A DNA stretch of 64,000 nucleotides, taken from contig CP136065.1 in the NCBI GenBank assembly GCA_032622095.1, forward strand, positions 27,227,141 through 27,291,140, in the 5' to 3' direction. The notes beneath the pieces were generated by a model. That model saw nothing but the letters and a program-made list of their open reading frames with translations, made no database searches and had not been told where the DNA came from. Source of the stretch: Siphonodentalium dalli (taxonomy: Eukaryota; Mollusca; Scaphopoda; Gadilida; Siphonodentaliidae). The position numbers were made by a program, and so were the translations under genes. Of the stretch, positions 45,793-57,216 are shown one piece after another. Each line of letters begins with the position of its first letter. Position 1 is the stretch's first letter.

Positions 45793-47028
45793 TTAAAGTG
45801 CTGACAGAAGATGACCAACCAAATTTTATTGTTGGAACTGAATCATGGATGGATAGTCCAGATAATAGCAGTACATACCTACCTACACACAAGTATAATA
45901 TACTAAGAGGCAGGGGAAATGACATTACCAAGCGTGGTGTTTCCATAGCATTCAGGCAAGGAATACAGGCGAGCAAAGCATACGAGCTTGAAACTGATTG
46001 CGAAATAATCTGGACAAAAGTGAAGTTGAAGAAAAGCAGAGACCTCTACATTAGCTCTTACTACATACCACAGAATAATATTAATATAGCCTAGATATAC
46101 TAGAGAGTTCCATTGGAGACACTTGGTGACAAAATCAACCCGCAACGTTTGATTTTAGCTCGATATTTCAATCTGTCAGGATGGAATTGGAAAGACAACA
46201 TATTGGACTCAACAAAATGCAACTCCCCAAAACTCCACTAAAAATTTAAGGATATAATAGTTGATAGTAGTTTATGACAAATAGTTGAAGAGACGATTAG
46301 AAGAGAATATACACTAGACCTGATAGCAACAAATTATCCACAAGCTGAGTGGCATTCCAGGCATTTCACACCATGGTATTCAAAATGTAGAGATAGAATT
46401 TCCAATTATGCAGAAGCAAAGGAAATTCCAATGTATGCAAATGCTGACTGGTCTGAATTTAGCAAACTGATGACTTCAACTTGGTGATGTATGATATTGA
46501 TGGGAAACGTTTTTTGTGATAAAAGTTTTGGGGATGGGTTTGAAATCTGCAGCCAATATCTTCCAAAGTATAATCAATGATGTGACAAATTGCATTCAAA
46601 CAGAAGGTTTCCCAATCGGGAATTACTTGGATGATTTAGCCGGGGCTGTGGTTGGCACAAAAGCTGATTTGGCTATTGAAACCTTGGGGCGATTTTTTTG
46701 GGTTTGAAAGAAGCAGTGGAGAACTCGTGTAGAATATCCTTCAAAATGGTTTTCTAGTGTGTTCTATTCGATACCGAAACAGTACGTTACAAGTAACATG
46801 TAACAAGTAAGATATACGGAATAAGATACACACGCTGGTTGGTTGGGTAATGTCATCTTTAAAATCTTTACTAGGGAAATTGTATCAGCGTGTGTTAGAC
46901 CAGGGCGTATAGTTATGGCCAGAATTTTGATGTGGCTTCGTACATTTAATACAAGTAATAAACAGTCACAACAACAATCTAAAGTATGTCAAAACGGTCT
47001 AACCTTGTGGAAACATTTCCTCTTTCAG

Positions 47029-47224
47029 TACAATGGAATCTCCATAATGCCTTGAGTACATTGGAATCTCCATAATGCCTTGAGTACATTGGAATCTCCA
47101 TAATGCCTTGAGTACATTGGAATCTCCATAATGCATTGAGTACAATGGAATCTCCATAATGCCTTGAGTACAATGGAATCTCCATGATGCCTTGAGTACA
47201 ATGGAATCTGCATAATGCCTTGGT
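47029..47224 (+). repeat. 28-bp minisatellite, seven copies, from RNase H coding sequence
   Basis: Unit tacaatggaatctccataat plus gccttgag. The first unit is in frame with upstream coding sequence and spells YNGISIMP, a conserved DIRS segment. The remaining six units are tandem duplicates. 28 is not a multiple of 3, so the frame rotates. Confidence 0.95.
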
Positions 47225-47437
47225 AAGTCTGGTCTAAACCAGATGAGATTGTGGCTTCCGACGCCAAATTGTCATCTTGTGGATGTATATGAGAGAATGA
47301 ATATTACCATTGTAAAGGTCCATCCTGGAGATATCTGCACATAAATGAGTTGGCAGTGTTGATGATAATTGTTTGTCTAACATTGTGGAAGGACAAGTTG
47401 TTCGGTAAAATGATTTTCGTCAGATGCGATGTCTCAA

Positions 47438-50400
47438 CTGTAGATTTGGTGAATATGGTTTCCACAAGACACTCCATTCTCCAGACTTGTCTGTAGATTT
47501 GGTGAATATGGTGTCCACAAGACACTCGATTCTCCAGACTTGTATGTAGCTTTGTTGAATATGGTGTCCACAAGACACTCATTTCTCCATGCTTGTATGT
47601 AGCTTTGGTGAATATGGTGGCCACAAGACAATCGATTCTCCAGGCTTGTCTGTAGCTTTGTTGAATATGGTGTCCACAAGACACTCCATTCTCCATGCTT
47701 GTCTGTAGCTTTGGTGAATATGGCGTCCACAAGACACTCCATTATGCAGGCTTGTCTGTAGCTTTGGTGAATATGGTGGCCACAAGACACTCCATTCTCC
47801 AGGCTTGTCTGTAGATTTGGTGAATATGGTGTCCACAAGACACTCCATTCCCCAGGCTTGTCTGTAGCTTTGGTGAATATGGTGGCCACAAGACACTCCA
47901 TTATCCAGGCTTGTCTGTAGCTTTGGTGAATATGGTGTCCACAAGACACTCCATTCTCCAGGCTTGTCTGTAGCTTTGTTGAATATGGTGTCCACAAGAC
48001 ACTCGATTCTCCAGGCTTGTCTGTAGCTTTGGTGAATATGGCGTCCACAAGGCACTCCATTCTCCAGACTTGTCTGTAGCTTTAGTGAATATGGTGTCCA
48101 CAAGACACTCCATTCTCCAGGATTGTCTGTAGCTTTGGTGAATATTGTGTTCACAAGACACTCCATTCTTCAGGCTTGTCTGTAGCTTTAGTTAATATGG
48201 CGTCCACAAGACACTCCATTATGCAGGCTTGTCTGTAGCTTTGGTGAATATGGTGTCCACAAGGCACTCCATTCTCCAGACTTGTCTGTAGCTTTGTTGA
48301 ATATGGTGTCCACAAGACACTCCATTCTCCAGGCTTGTCTGTAGCTTTGTTGAATATGGTGTCCACAAGACACTCGATTCTCCAGGCTTGTCTGTAGCTT
48401 TGGTAAATATGGTGTCCACAAGACACTCGATTCTCCAGGCTTGTCTGTAGCTTTGGTAAATATGGTGTCCACAAGACACTCGATTCTTCAGGCTTGTCTG
48501 TAGCTTTGGTGAATATTGTGTTCACAAGACACTCCATTCTTCAGGCTTGTCTGTAGCTTTGGTTAATATGGCGTCCACAAGACACTCCATTATGCAGGCT
48601 TGTCTGTAGCTTTGGTGAATATGGTGTCCACAAGGCACTCCATTCTCCAGACTTGTCTGTAGCTTTGTTGAATATGGTGTCCACAAGACACTCCATTCTC
48701 CAGGCTTGTCTGTAGCTTTGTTGAATATGGTGTCCACAAGACACTCCATTCTCCAGGCTTGTCTGTAGCTTTGGTAAATATGGTGTCCACAAGACACTCG
48801 ATTCTCCAGGCTTGTCTGTAGCTTTGGTAAATATGGTGTCCACAAGACACTCCATTCTCCAGGCTTGTATGTAGCTTTGGTGAATATGGTGTCCACAAGG
48901 CACTCTATTCTCCAGGCTTGTCTGTAGCTTTGTTGAATATGGTGTCCACAAGACACTCGATTATCCAGGCTTGTCTGTAGCTTTGGTAAATATGGTGTCC
49001 ACAAGACACTCCATTCTCCAGGCTTGTATGTAGCTTTGGTGAATATGGTGTCCACAAGACACTCCATTCTCCAGGCTTGTCTGTAGCTTTGGTGAATATG
49101 GTGTCAACAAGACACTCCATTCTCCAGGCTTGTATGTAGCTTTGGTAAATATGGTGCCAACAAGACACTCCATTCTCCAGGCTTGTCTGTAGCTTTGTTG
49201 AATATGGTGTCAACAAGACACTCGATTCTCCAGGCTTGTCTGTAGCTTTGTTGAATATGGTGTCAACAAGACACTCCATTATCCAGGCTTGTCTGTAGCT
49301 TTGGTGAATATGGTGTCAACAAGACACTCGATTCTCCAGGCTTGTCTGTAGCTTTGTTGAATATGGTGTCAACAAGACACTCGATTCTCCAGTCTTGTAT
49401 GTAGCTTTGTTGAATATGGTGTCCACAAGACACTCCATTCTCCAGGCTTGTCTGTAGCTTTGTTGAATATGGTGTCAACAAGACACTCGATTCTCCAGTC
49501 TTGTATGTAGCTTTGTTGAATATGGTGTCCACAAGACACTCCATTCTCCAGGCTTGTCTGTAGCTTTGTTGAATATGGTGTCAACAAGACACTCGATTCT
49601 CCAGTCTTGTATGTAGCTTTGGTAAATATGGTGCCAACAAGACACTCCATTCTCCAGGCTTTTCTGTAGCTTTGGTGAATATGGTGTCAACAAGACACTC
49701 CATTATCCAGGCTTGTATGTAGCTTTGGTAAATATGGTGTCAACAAGACACTCCGTTCTCCAGGCTTGTCTGCAGCTTTGGTAAATATGGTGTCAACAAG
49801 ACACTCCATTCTCCAGGCTTGTCTGTAGATTTGGTGAATATGGTGTCAACAAGACATTCGATTCTCTCCAGGCTTGTATGTAGCTTTGGTAAATATGGTG
49901 TCCACAAGACACTCCGTTCTCCAGGCTTGTCTGCAGCTTTGGTAAATATGGTGTCAACAAGACACTCCATTCTCCAGGCTTGTCTGTAGATTTGGTGAAT
50001 ATGGTGTCAACAAGACATTCGATTCTCTCCAGGCTTGTCTGCAGCTTTGGTAAATATGGTGTCCACAAGACACTCCATTCTCCAGGCTTGTATGTAGCTT
50101 TGGTAAATATGGTGTCAACAAGACACTCCATGCTCCAGGCTTGTCTCCAGCTTTGGTAAATATGGTGTCAACAAGACACTCCATTCTCCAGGCTTGTCTG
50201 TAGCTTTGGTGAATATGGTGTCAACAAGACATTCGATTCTCTCCAGGCTTGTCTGCAGCTTTGGTAAATATGGTGTCCACAAGACACTCCATTCACCAGG
50301 CTTGTCTGCAGCTTTGGTAAATATGGTGTCAACAAGACACTCCATTATCCAGGCTTGTCTGTAGCTTTGGTAAATATGGTGTCAACAAGACACTCCATTC

Positions 50401-52003
50401 TCCAGGCTTGTCTGTAGCTTTGGTGAATATGGTGTCCACAAGACACTCGATTCTCCAGTCTTGTCTGTAGCTTTGGTGAATATGGTGCCAACAAGACACT
50501 CCATTCTCCAGGCTTGTCTGTAGCTTTGGTGAATATGGTGTCAACAAGACACTCCATTCTCCAGGCTTGTCTGCAGCTTTGGTAAATATGGTGTCAACAA
50601 GACACTCCATTCTCCAGGCTTGTCTGTATCTTTGGTGAATATGGTGTCAACAAGACACTCGATTCTCCAGGCTTGTCTGCAGCTTTGGTAAATATGGTGT
50701 CAACAAGACACTCCATTATCCAGGCTTGTCTGTAGCTTTGGTGAATATTGTGTTCACAAGATACTCCATTCACCAGGCGTGTCTGTAGCTTTGGTGAATA
50801 TGGTGTCCACAAGACACTCCATTCTCCAGGTGTGTCTGTAGCTTTGGTGAATATTGTGTTCACAAGATACTCCATTCTCCAGGATTGTATGTAGCTTTGG
50901 TGAATATGGTGTCCACAAGACACTCCATTCTCCAGGCTTGTCTGTAGCTTTGGTGAATATGGTGTCAACAAGACACTCAATTCTCCAGGATTGTATGTAG
51001 CTTTGGTGAATATGGTGTCCACAAGACACTCCATTCTCCAGGCTTGTCTGTAGCTTTGGTGAATATGGTGTCAACAAGACACTCTATTCTCCAGGATTGT
51101 ATGTAGCTTTGGTGAATATGGTGTCCACAAGACACTCCATTCTCCAGGCTTGTCTGTAGCTTTGGTGAATATGGTGTCAACAAGACACTCCATTCTCCAA
51201 GCTTGTATGTAGCTTTGGTGAATATTGTGTTCACAAGACACTCCATTCTCCAGGCTTGTCTGTAGCTTTGGTGAATATTGTGTTCACAAGAAACTCCATT
51301 CTCCAGGATTGTATGTAGCTTTGGTGAATATGGTGTCAACAAGACACTCCATTCTCCAGACTTGTCTGTAGCTTTGGTGAATATTGTGTTCACAAGACAC
51401 TCCATTCTCCAGGCTTGTCTGCAGCTTTGGTGAATATGGTGTCAACAAGACACTCGATTCTCTCCAGGCTTTTCTGTAGCTTTGGTAAATATGGTGTCCA
51501 CAATACACTCGATTATTCAGGATTGTCTGTAGCTTTGGTGAATATGGTGTCCACAAGACACTCGATTCTCCAGTCTTGTATGTAGCTTTGTTGAATATGG
51601 TGTCCACAAGACACTCCATTCTCCAGACTTGTCTGTAACTTTGGTGAATATGGTGTCCACAAGACACTCCATTATGCAGGCTTGTATGTAGCTTTGGTGA
51701 ATATGGTGTCAACAAGACACTCCATTCTCCAGGCTTGTCTGTAGATTTGGTGAATATGGCGTCCACAAGACACTCGATTCTGCAGGCTTGTCTGTATCTT
51801 TGGTGAATATGGCGTCCACAAGACACTCGATTCTTCGGGCTTGTCTGTAGCTTTGGTGAATACGGTGTCCACAAGACACTCGATTATGCAGGCTTGTCTG
51901 TAGCTTTGGTGAATATGGTGTCCACAAGTCGCTCGATTCTTCAGTCTTGTCTGTAGCTTTGGTGAATATGGTATCCACAATAAACTCGATTATACAGGCT
52001 TGT
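47438..52003 (+). repeat. 53-bp minisatellite, about 86 copies, from RNase H coding sequence
   Basis: Unit ctgtagctttggtgaatat, ggtgtccacaagacactcc, attctccaggcttgt (53 bp, a few 55-bp units with ctctcc). The first unit in frame reads TVDLVNMVSTRHSILQTCL, directly after CDVS of RNase H. The last unit reads VNMVSTINSIIQACL and runs directly into LRDICFVF. Only one unit is needed for the protein, so about 85 are expansion. Sub-blocks with shared variants (tatgtagc, gtgtcaac, ttatcc, tgcagc) show regional homogenisation. The minus-strand open frames of up to 208 residues arise from this array and are not genes. Confidence 0.97.
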
Positions 52004-52299
52004 CTGAGAGACATATGCTTTGTGTTCGCTGCAGAACGTTTCGAAATAAAAAGGGTACATATTGTCAGTGCAAATAATTGTTTACCAGACATTTGTCTCG
52101 ATGGGATGATCGTTTGCCTTTTCGTAAAAGTAGTGAAGAATTCAAGCAGTTATATATAGTTATATATAGTGGCTGACAAAAAAGATATTCTTTTCAAAGC
52201 ATACGCTGATGGTACCAACCAGTATCACAGTGCTGCGCCCAATTTTTGAGCAGATCGTTTCGGTCCACGGATACGATCAGAAATTATTTAAATGCAGTG

Positions 52300-52960
52300 T
52301 ATATGTAGTTGCTGCACATTAGATTAGGTCCTAACACCGATGAATTTGCATTTCCAACTAAACTCACATTAAAAGGCATAGTGAGAAAAAACCCCACACG
52401 GCGTAAAACATGGGCTTTACCTCTTATATCCGATGTATTGCTTCAAATTCACGATACACTGAACTTCGAGAGCTCCCTATATATAGAAGCAACAGTTTGG
52501 AGCACGCTTCTGCTTGGATTCTTCATTATTCTCAGAAAATCTAAACTAGTTCCAGAAGCGATCAAAAATTTTGATCTAAAAGACCAGTTGACATGAGCTG
52601 ATATTTATATCACACAAGATGTGGTAGTTATCAAATGGTCCAAGTCCATACAGTTCGGTCAGAAAGTTCCGCGACTTCTAGTTCTTGTCATACCGGGTTC
52701 AAAACTGCCTTTCGTCAAATATCAATATTAATCCACGGAGATTCCCATAATCAGGCATTCATGCAAGACATGGATCGCAAATCAGTGTCTTATTCACGAT
52801 GGGGAAGCTGGGAATTTAACGCATTAAAAGTCTTTCGGGAGAATTGATTCAACTGATGAGAGATTGGTTTAGCGATGCATACAACATATGTCCCACTTAC
52901 ACAACAGAAGATAAATTCCATATAGCAAAAAACAATGAGATTGTATTTTGTCAGCGTCAA
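52300..52960 (+). pseudogene. Tyrosine recombinase relic of the DIRS-like element
   Basis: A 95-residue open stretch has LTLKGIVRKNPTRRKTWALP, DVLLQIHDTLNF, and FFIILRKSKLVPEAI (the box A region with its catalytic Arg), then NFDLKDQL. After a stop and shifts come KWSKSIQFGQKVP, then SYSRWGSWEFNALKV (box B, Arg kept, the usual His not seen) and IQLMRDWFSDAY near the region of the nucleophilic tyrosine. Length and order fit YR retroelement or Crypton-type recombinases. Position after DIRS RNase H favours the former. Confidence 0.8.
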
Positions 52961-53221
52961 GCATATCTTAAAACTACTTTCTTTCACTTGCAGGACGAAG
53001 GAAGACAGAGAGCAGGCCGAAGACAGAGGAGAGTCCTAAATTGGCAACCGATTATATCGTGAAGTGTGTCTCCAATGTAGACTTCTTAAAGGTTAGGGCA
53101 TTCAGATGATACAATATGCAACAATTATCTAGATTGGTAGCTACAGGTGTAATAACATGAGGGTGGGCACTCATATCATTCGTGTGGGCACGAATAACAC
53201 TGAAGACACCACTCGAGAAGA

Positions 53222-53245
53222 TTTAAAGATACGGGCGGCGTTGGC
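53222..53245 (+). repeat. Solitary AGGCACG-family MITE end
   Basis: TTTAAAGATACGGGCGGCG matches the inverted right end of the 60233-60730 element with its TTAA. No second end was found nearby, so it is a remnant. Confidence 0.6.
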
Positions 53246-54269
53246 CAACTAGATAAATTCTATATAAGTGGTCATACTTGTGTTTGCTGTAATGTTTATA
53301 CATGCTATGTCAGTGCCATGCTAAATGTTGAATTTGTAATTGTCGATTTTGGTTTGTGTGCTGTATATGAGTTCAAATTTGCATGATCTTGTTTTGATAA
53401 ATGTTTCTCCATGTTGTTTTAGTTTTTGGTCTGTCCTATATCCAGCCAGGATGTCTGTTAAATTAATAAACAATATATATAATCAGAGATCTCAAGTTTT
53501 TCTCATCGAGTACTACAACATTAATCATGATTTTAGAATTTGTTCACGCATGGTTACTGAAGCAAGCACATTGAAGCAATGTATACTCTTACTGATCCAG
53601 TGACACATAGCGCCTCCGTAAATATGATATATGTATTATAAAATGAATGGTCATGGTTAATACGATTCAGAGGCATCAAATGATTTGAGCTCTCAGTTAT
53701 GACGAAGTGCGATTCGTATGAATAACTCGTAGTGTTGTTGTTGATGTTATTGTAATAATAGTCTCAGAGATTTGCTGCGATATGATGATGATGAATATGA
53801 TGATAATGATAACGATGATGGTGCTGAATATGATGATGATGATGATGGTGATGATGATGGTGATGACGATGATAATGCTATTAATACATTAGGAAGGCGT
53901 TGATTATATTTACACCAAGAAGTTCTTGTATATATTATACATATGCTGTTATATTCTCATTCTGGTGTATATATTTTCTCCTTGTACTTCTCAATATCTA
54001 TATTTGATCAGAGAATAAAAACATTATGAGCGATAGTCGACATTGGCCGTATGGTTGTCAACTGAACGATCCAAAATTATTCCGACCGAATTGGGTATAG
54101 GCTTTAAAAAGCTGAAACAAACACATTTAGTAGAATAGCAATTATACAGGTTGGTTCCGTTGTTGGTGGGGGTGTTGAATTAAGACCATTGCCATATTAT
54201 ACTAATCTGTAAACAAAATTAGATAAGCCTTTGTTCCTACCATCAGTACCATGTATACATGATTTTCAT
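53246..54269. other. Gene-free DNA with GAT microsatellite
   Basis: An imperfect (GAT)n run lies at 53779-53880. No gene was recognised. Confidence 0.5.
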
Positions 54270-54440
54270 TAATATAAGGTCTAGGCTAGAATAGGCTTTC
54301 TGGCCACTGCGAATCTCCCAATGCGGCATCCTGTTTGTCGTGGGGTGCACCCCGTAATAGATTATATAGGAGTCATCGGGCTACCAGAGTGGTCATATCA
54401 CATGAGACATCGACCTGTGGGCAAGGCTTTGGTAATTGCT

Positions 54441-54782
54441 TTAACCCTTTACCCAACAAACCGGCCAAAATCGGTCAAATAAAGCTTCAACAGCCTAAAA
54501 TATCTTCGGTCTGTCTCAATACAAATATGGATATCATTGGAACCGGCTCCTTGACCACATTGTGATAGTTACAGTTATGCCCTGTGCCAATGCATTCTCT
54601 TATATATGCGAGTCGACCATAGGTCGCCTCGCATATATAAGAGAATGCTTTCTTTAACAATTTTATAATTTTTAATGTGTTAAGCCAATGCATTCTCTTA
54701 TATATGCGAGGCGACCTATGGTCGACTCGCATATATAAGAGAATGCATTGGCACAGGGCCCTTCTGTTGGGTAAAGGGTTAA
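54441..54782. mobile_element. TTAA MITE with paired hairpins, family 1, copy 2
   Basis: TTAA at both edges (54441-54444, 54779-54782) with CCCTTTACCCAACA ends. Same orientation and left arm as 22313-22703. The two hairpins (about 54582-54648 with its end trimmed, and about 54686-54753) stand closer together because the central spacer is deleted. Confidence 0.9.
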
Positions 54783-54859
54783 TGGCGCGGGGCTTAATGA
54801 AAACACGCAATAAAGAGCGTGAATCTGTTAAGTCGTGTTGATGAAAAAGGGTAGAAAAG

Positions 54860-55225
54860 ACATATTATGGACTTGTTTGGGTACGTGAAACTGGCAGGTT
54901 AGTATTTAAGCGCTATGCCAACTGAAGTAACGTTGCATTCTACTAACATCGCCGAAAATCTCAAGCAAATCGACCGTACCACTCTCAAGAAACATCGTAT
55001 GAACTACGCTCAAATATAAATATTTACTTCTGGGTTCGCGACGCAACTATCGGCGATAAACTAAAGAAAACGATTTCGTCAACGCGAGTCACTGCATTTA
55101 ATTAAAATATGAAAATGACGGTGTGTGTTGTCAGTTTGGATATATTTGTGAAAATAACTACTTTGAGCAAAATTATTCACCATTTCTATATGAGCGCCCT
55201 ACCGGAGTGTTTCACATCACTGAGA
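54860..55225 (+). repeat. Dispersed repeat shared with 23.6 kb and 60.9 kb, copy 2
   Basis: Matches 23610-23960 (gtacgtgaaactgg, atcggcgataaacta, tttcgtcaacgcgagtcact, ccctaccggagtgtttca). It sits within the LINE ORF1 relic between the leader and the ORF1 start. Confidence 0.75.
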
Positions 55226-55770
55226 TTCAAATAATACCTATATGGGCCTATTTGTGTTTTGGAAATAAGTTCAATATGAACTTATTTTCAGGAGAACATG
55301 CTGCCTCAGTACTTGGTTCTTGGTGTTGATACGGGTGTCAAGTGACCTTCTGTATTTGGCATTGATAAAACGCTACAACGTATTGATGGACGATTGAAAG
55401 TTGTCAAACCAACCAGGACTGGGCCAATAAGTGTCTCTATCCTGATTGCAGTGCAGTTCACGGGGTATGGTCACGGCCAGGAAATTTGTAAAATAATAAA
55501 TAAATAAAAATAAAATAAAATTTAAGAAATCATACGTGCACGGTGTTCTATTTCTGATCATGACCATTACGAGTGTACGAACCAAACATAATTTTCAAAC
55601 TCAAGATCCACATGCTGCAAAGGATCGTATTCAAGATGTAAGGCTGTGAAACATTTATGATATATAGATGCTTAGAACATAGTTGGTGATCGACCATCAA
55701 TTCCACAGGTTCGTGTTACTCCGCTGTCGTTTCTACGAAAAAGTATGTTGATGCCAGCAGTCAGACATGT

Positions 55771-56754
55771 ATGAGATATTTCAACTGCTACACAAACTAT
55801 CAAGCCACTTGGCGGTCTGCGCTCCAAAATACACATAACAATATTCACTTTTGAATTTTTCCATGTATCAACATAGGACGATAAATATTTGAACTACCTC
55901 TCTGCGGGCATAATATGTTCCAGAAAGACGCATTGAAGTCATAAAAATACAACTTTGAAACACGATGTTTGGGCCCAAACAAATAACATCCATCAGAAAA
56001 GAGCGTCCCTTGTTAGTCTATTCCTGATTTGGTAGAAATAAAGAGCGTATATTTCACTTATGTGCGGGGGGATTGAATACAGTTTGAAAAATTTCTGTGA
56101 CCATGGCAAGTATTTTCCAGAGTATACGAAGCCGGTATATCAATAGTTCGTGTAATTGTCAACTTATATTATACCTCCTTCCAAATTACGAAGACAAAAT
56201 TTAGAAACTCGACTGAGCCATGTCCGTTTAAATCAGAAGATAGCAGACAAAATAGTCAAGTTCGGAAACATCAGAAAATTGTGAGATGGAGTATCAGAAA
56301 AAATCGGAAGAAACCCCAAAACAAAAACAGAAAAAGTTAAGAGATCGCGATTACACGGAAGAGAAGATCAAAGTTGAAATGGAGAAGTATATATTAAGCT
56401 TTGAAGGAAGATAAAATCTTCACTGAAATCTGGAATCGTGCATGTGACTATTTTATTGTAGAATATAATGTCATGGTTAATGTGTATATATTATGATGGT
56501 TGTGAACTAAAACAATTACAAATTGTTTAATAAATATTCCCCCGAATCTGCATTGTGGATCTACGTGAATACAACTCATATCGCACGAACATATATGGCG
56601 TGTGTACCTCCTTCCTCAGCCCGACGTATTTGCAATATCGTGTACTATAACATTATATTGGTGATGATGTATAGTAGAGTTGTTCCACTTTCATCCACAT
56701 TCTGTTTCAAGAACACATGATCATGGAGCTTCGTGGTGAAAATACAGCCTCTTC
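55771..56754. other. Gene-free AT-rich DNA
   Basis: No recognised gene or repeat. Confidence 0.4.
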
Positions 56755-57120
56755 TCCCGAAAATCCGCACATTATCTGCTTTTATGACTAAAATAGAATA
56801 AAACTTTTGTTTTATAGAATCGCCTAATTTTGAGTAGATAATGTGCTGAAAATGGTAGCGATTTAGAAACATTATCGACTCATAATGGGGAAATTCTAAG
56901 CAGATTATGTGCGGACAATGACACAAATAAGCCAACTTACAGACTTTTCAGGTGTACGCTCTTTGACATGTGTTTTCACCGTGGTCCGCATAACAAAACG
57001 AAATAATGATGGATATGATCCAATATCACCTCAGTTCAGATTAAAATAATCACATTATGTACCTATTTCACATTAAGGGTCGATTATGTGCGTATTTGTG
57101 CGAGGATATGTTGGAGAATA
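56755..57120 (+). repeat. Dispersed repeat of the CAGCCTGTTC family, copy 3 (no terminus)
   Basis: Matches 12420-12760: agaatcgcctaattttgag, taagcagatta, gacaatgacacaaataagcc, ggtgtacgctctttgac, gcgaggatatgttgg. The left terminus is missing here. Confidence 0.75.
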
Positions 57121-57216
57121 TGTTGGAAAATAGCATCAATAATGATAACAGGGTTCAAAGCCGTGATATGACCTAGCGCCTAAAATACGACGTTAAACAC
57201 TTACTAAACTACACCT

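Larger units (their letters stand above)
44430..46480 (+). pseudogene. LINE ORF2 5' part: 2A-like motif, PHD finger, endonuclease
   Basis: About 44455-44670 gives LKRGRSLIIIFLLL, a stop, then SGDIALDPGP. This is close to the 2A-like consensus (D-V/I-E-x-N-P-G-P) seen at the start of many CR1-like LINE proteins. A Cys/His cluster CGNCKKAV...LQCKSCE, WFHHNC follows (PHD-finger-like). About 45240-45290 gives ITLLNINSQSVKIR, the first endonuclease strand. About 45797-46090 gives PNFIVGTESWM (catalytic Glu), RGVSIAF and LYISSYY. About 46100-46300 gives a decayed FNLSGWNW block and LDLIATNYP. It is interrupted by the 49-bp array and a TTAA MITE, plus stops and shifts. It is an APE-type endonuclease relic. 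The reverse transcriptase does not follow; DIRS-type sequence begins instead. Confidence 0.8.
46460..53090 (+). pseudogene. DIRS-like tyrosine-recombinase retroelement, decayed and expanded
   Basis: Domains appear in DIRS order. Reverse transcriptase at 46460-47028: MGLKSAANIFQ, GNYLDDLAGA with the catalytic Asp pair, VRPGRIVMARILMWLR. The start of RNase H at 47029-47437: LWKHFLFQYNGIS, SDAKLSSCG, HINELAVLM, FVRCDVSTVDLVN. The end of RNase H at 52004-52160: LRDICFVFAAERFEIKRVHI. Tyrosine recombinase at 52300-52960. DIRS elements copy via RNA and integrate as circles with their recombinase, without target duplication. Stops and frameshifts make this copy dead. Two tandem arrays (28 bp x7, 53 bp x86) have grown within its RNase H coding region and separate its halves by 4.6 kb. 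Terminal repeats were not identified. Confidence 0.85.
54270..55770 (+). pseudogene. LINE 5' UTR and ORF1 relic, copy 1, with insertions
   Basis: Homologous to 61930-63430. 54290-54440 matches the 5' leader (gtggggtgca...). 55298-55320 matches the ORF1 start region (ctcagtacttggttctt). 55330-55770 matches the zinc-knuckle part, with a decayed GYGHGQEICK. An AT-rich insertion (aaataaataaaaataaaata) interrupts the knuckles. A TTAA MITE (54441-54782) and another repeat (54860-55225) are inserted. Confidence 0.7.

Noticed and set aside
47304-51980. Many 70-208-residue minus frames as a repeat-protein gene family
   Set aside because: They are shadows of the 53-bp array, whose origin is plus-strand RNase H coding sequence.
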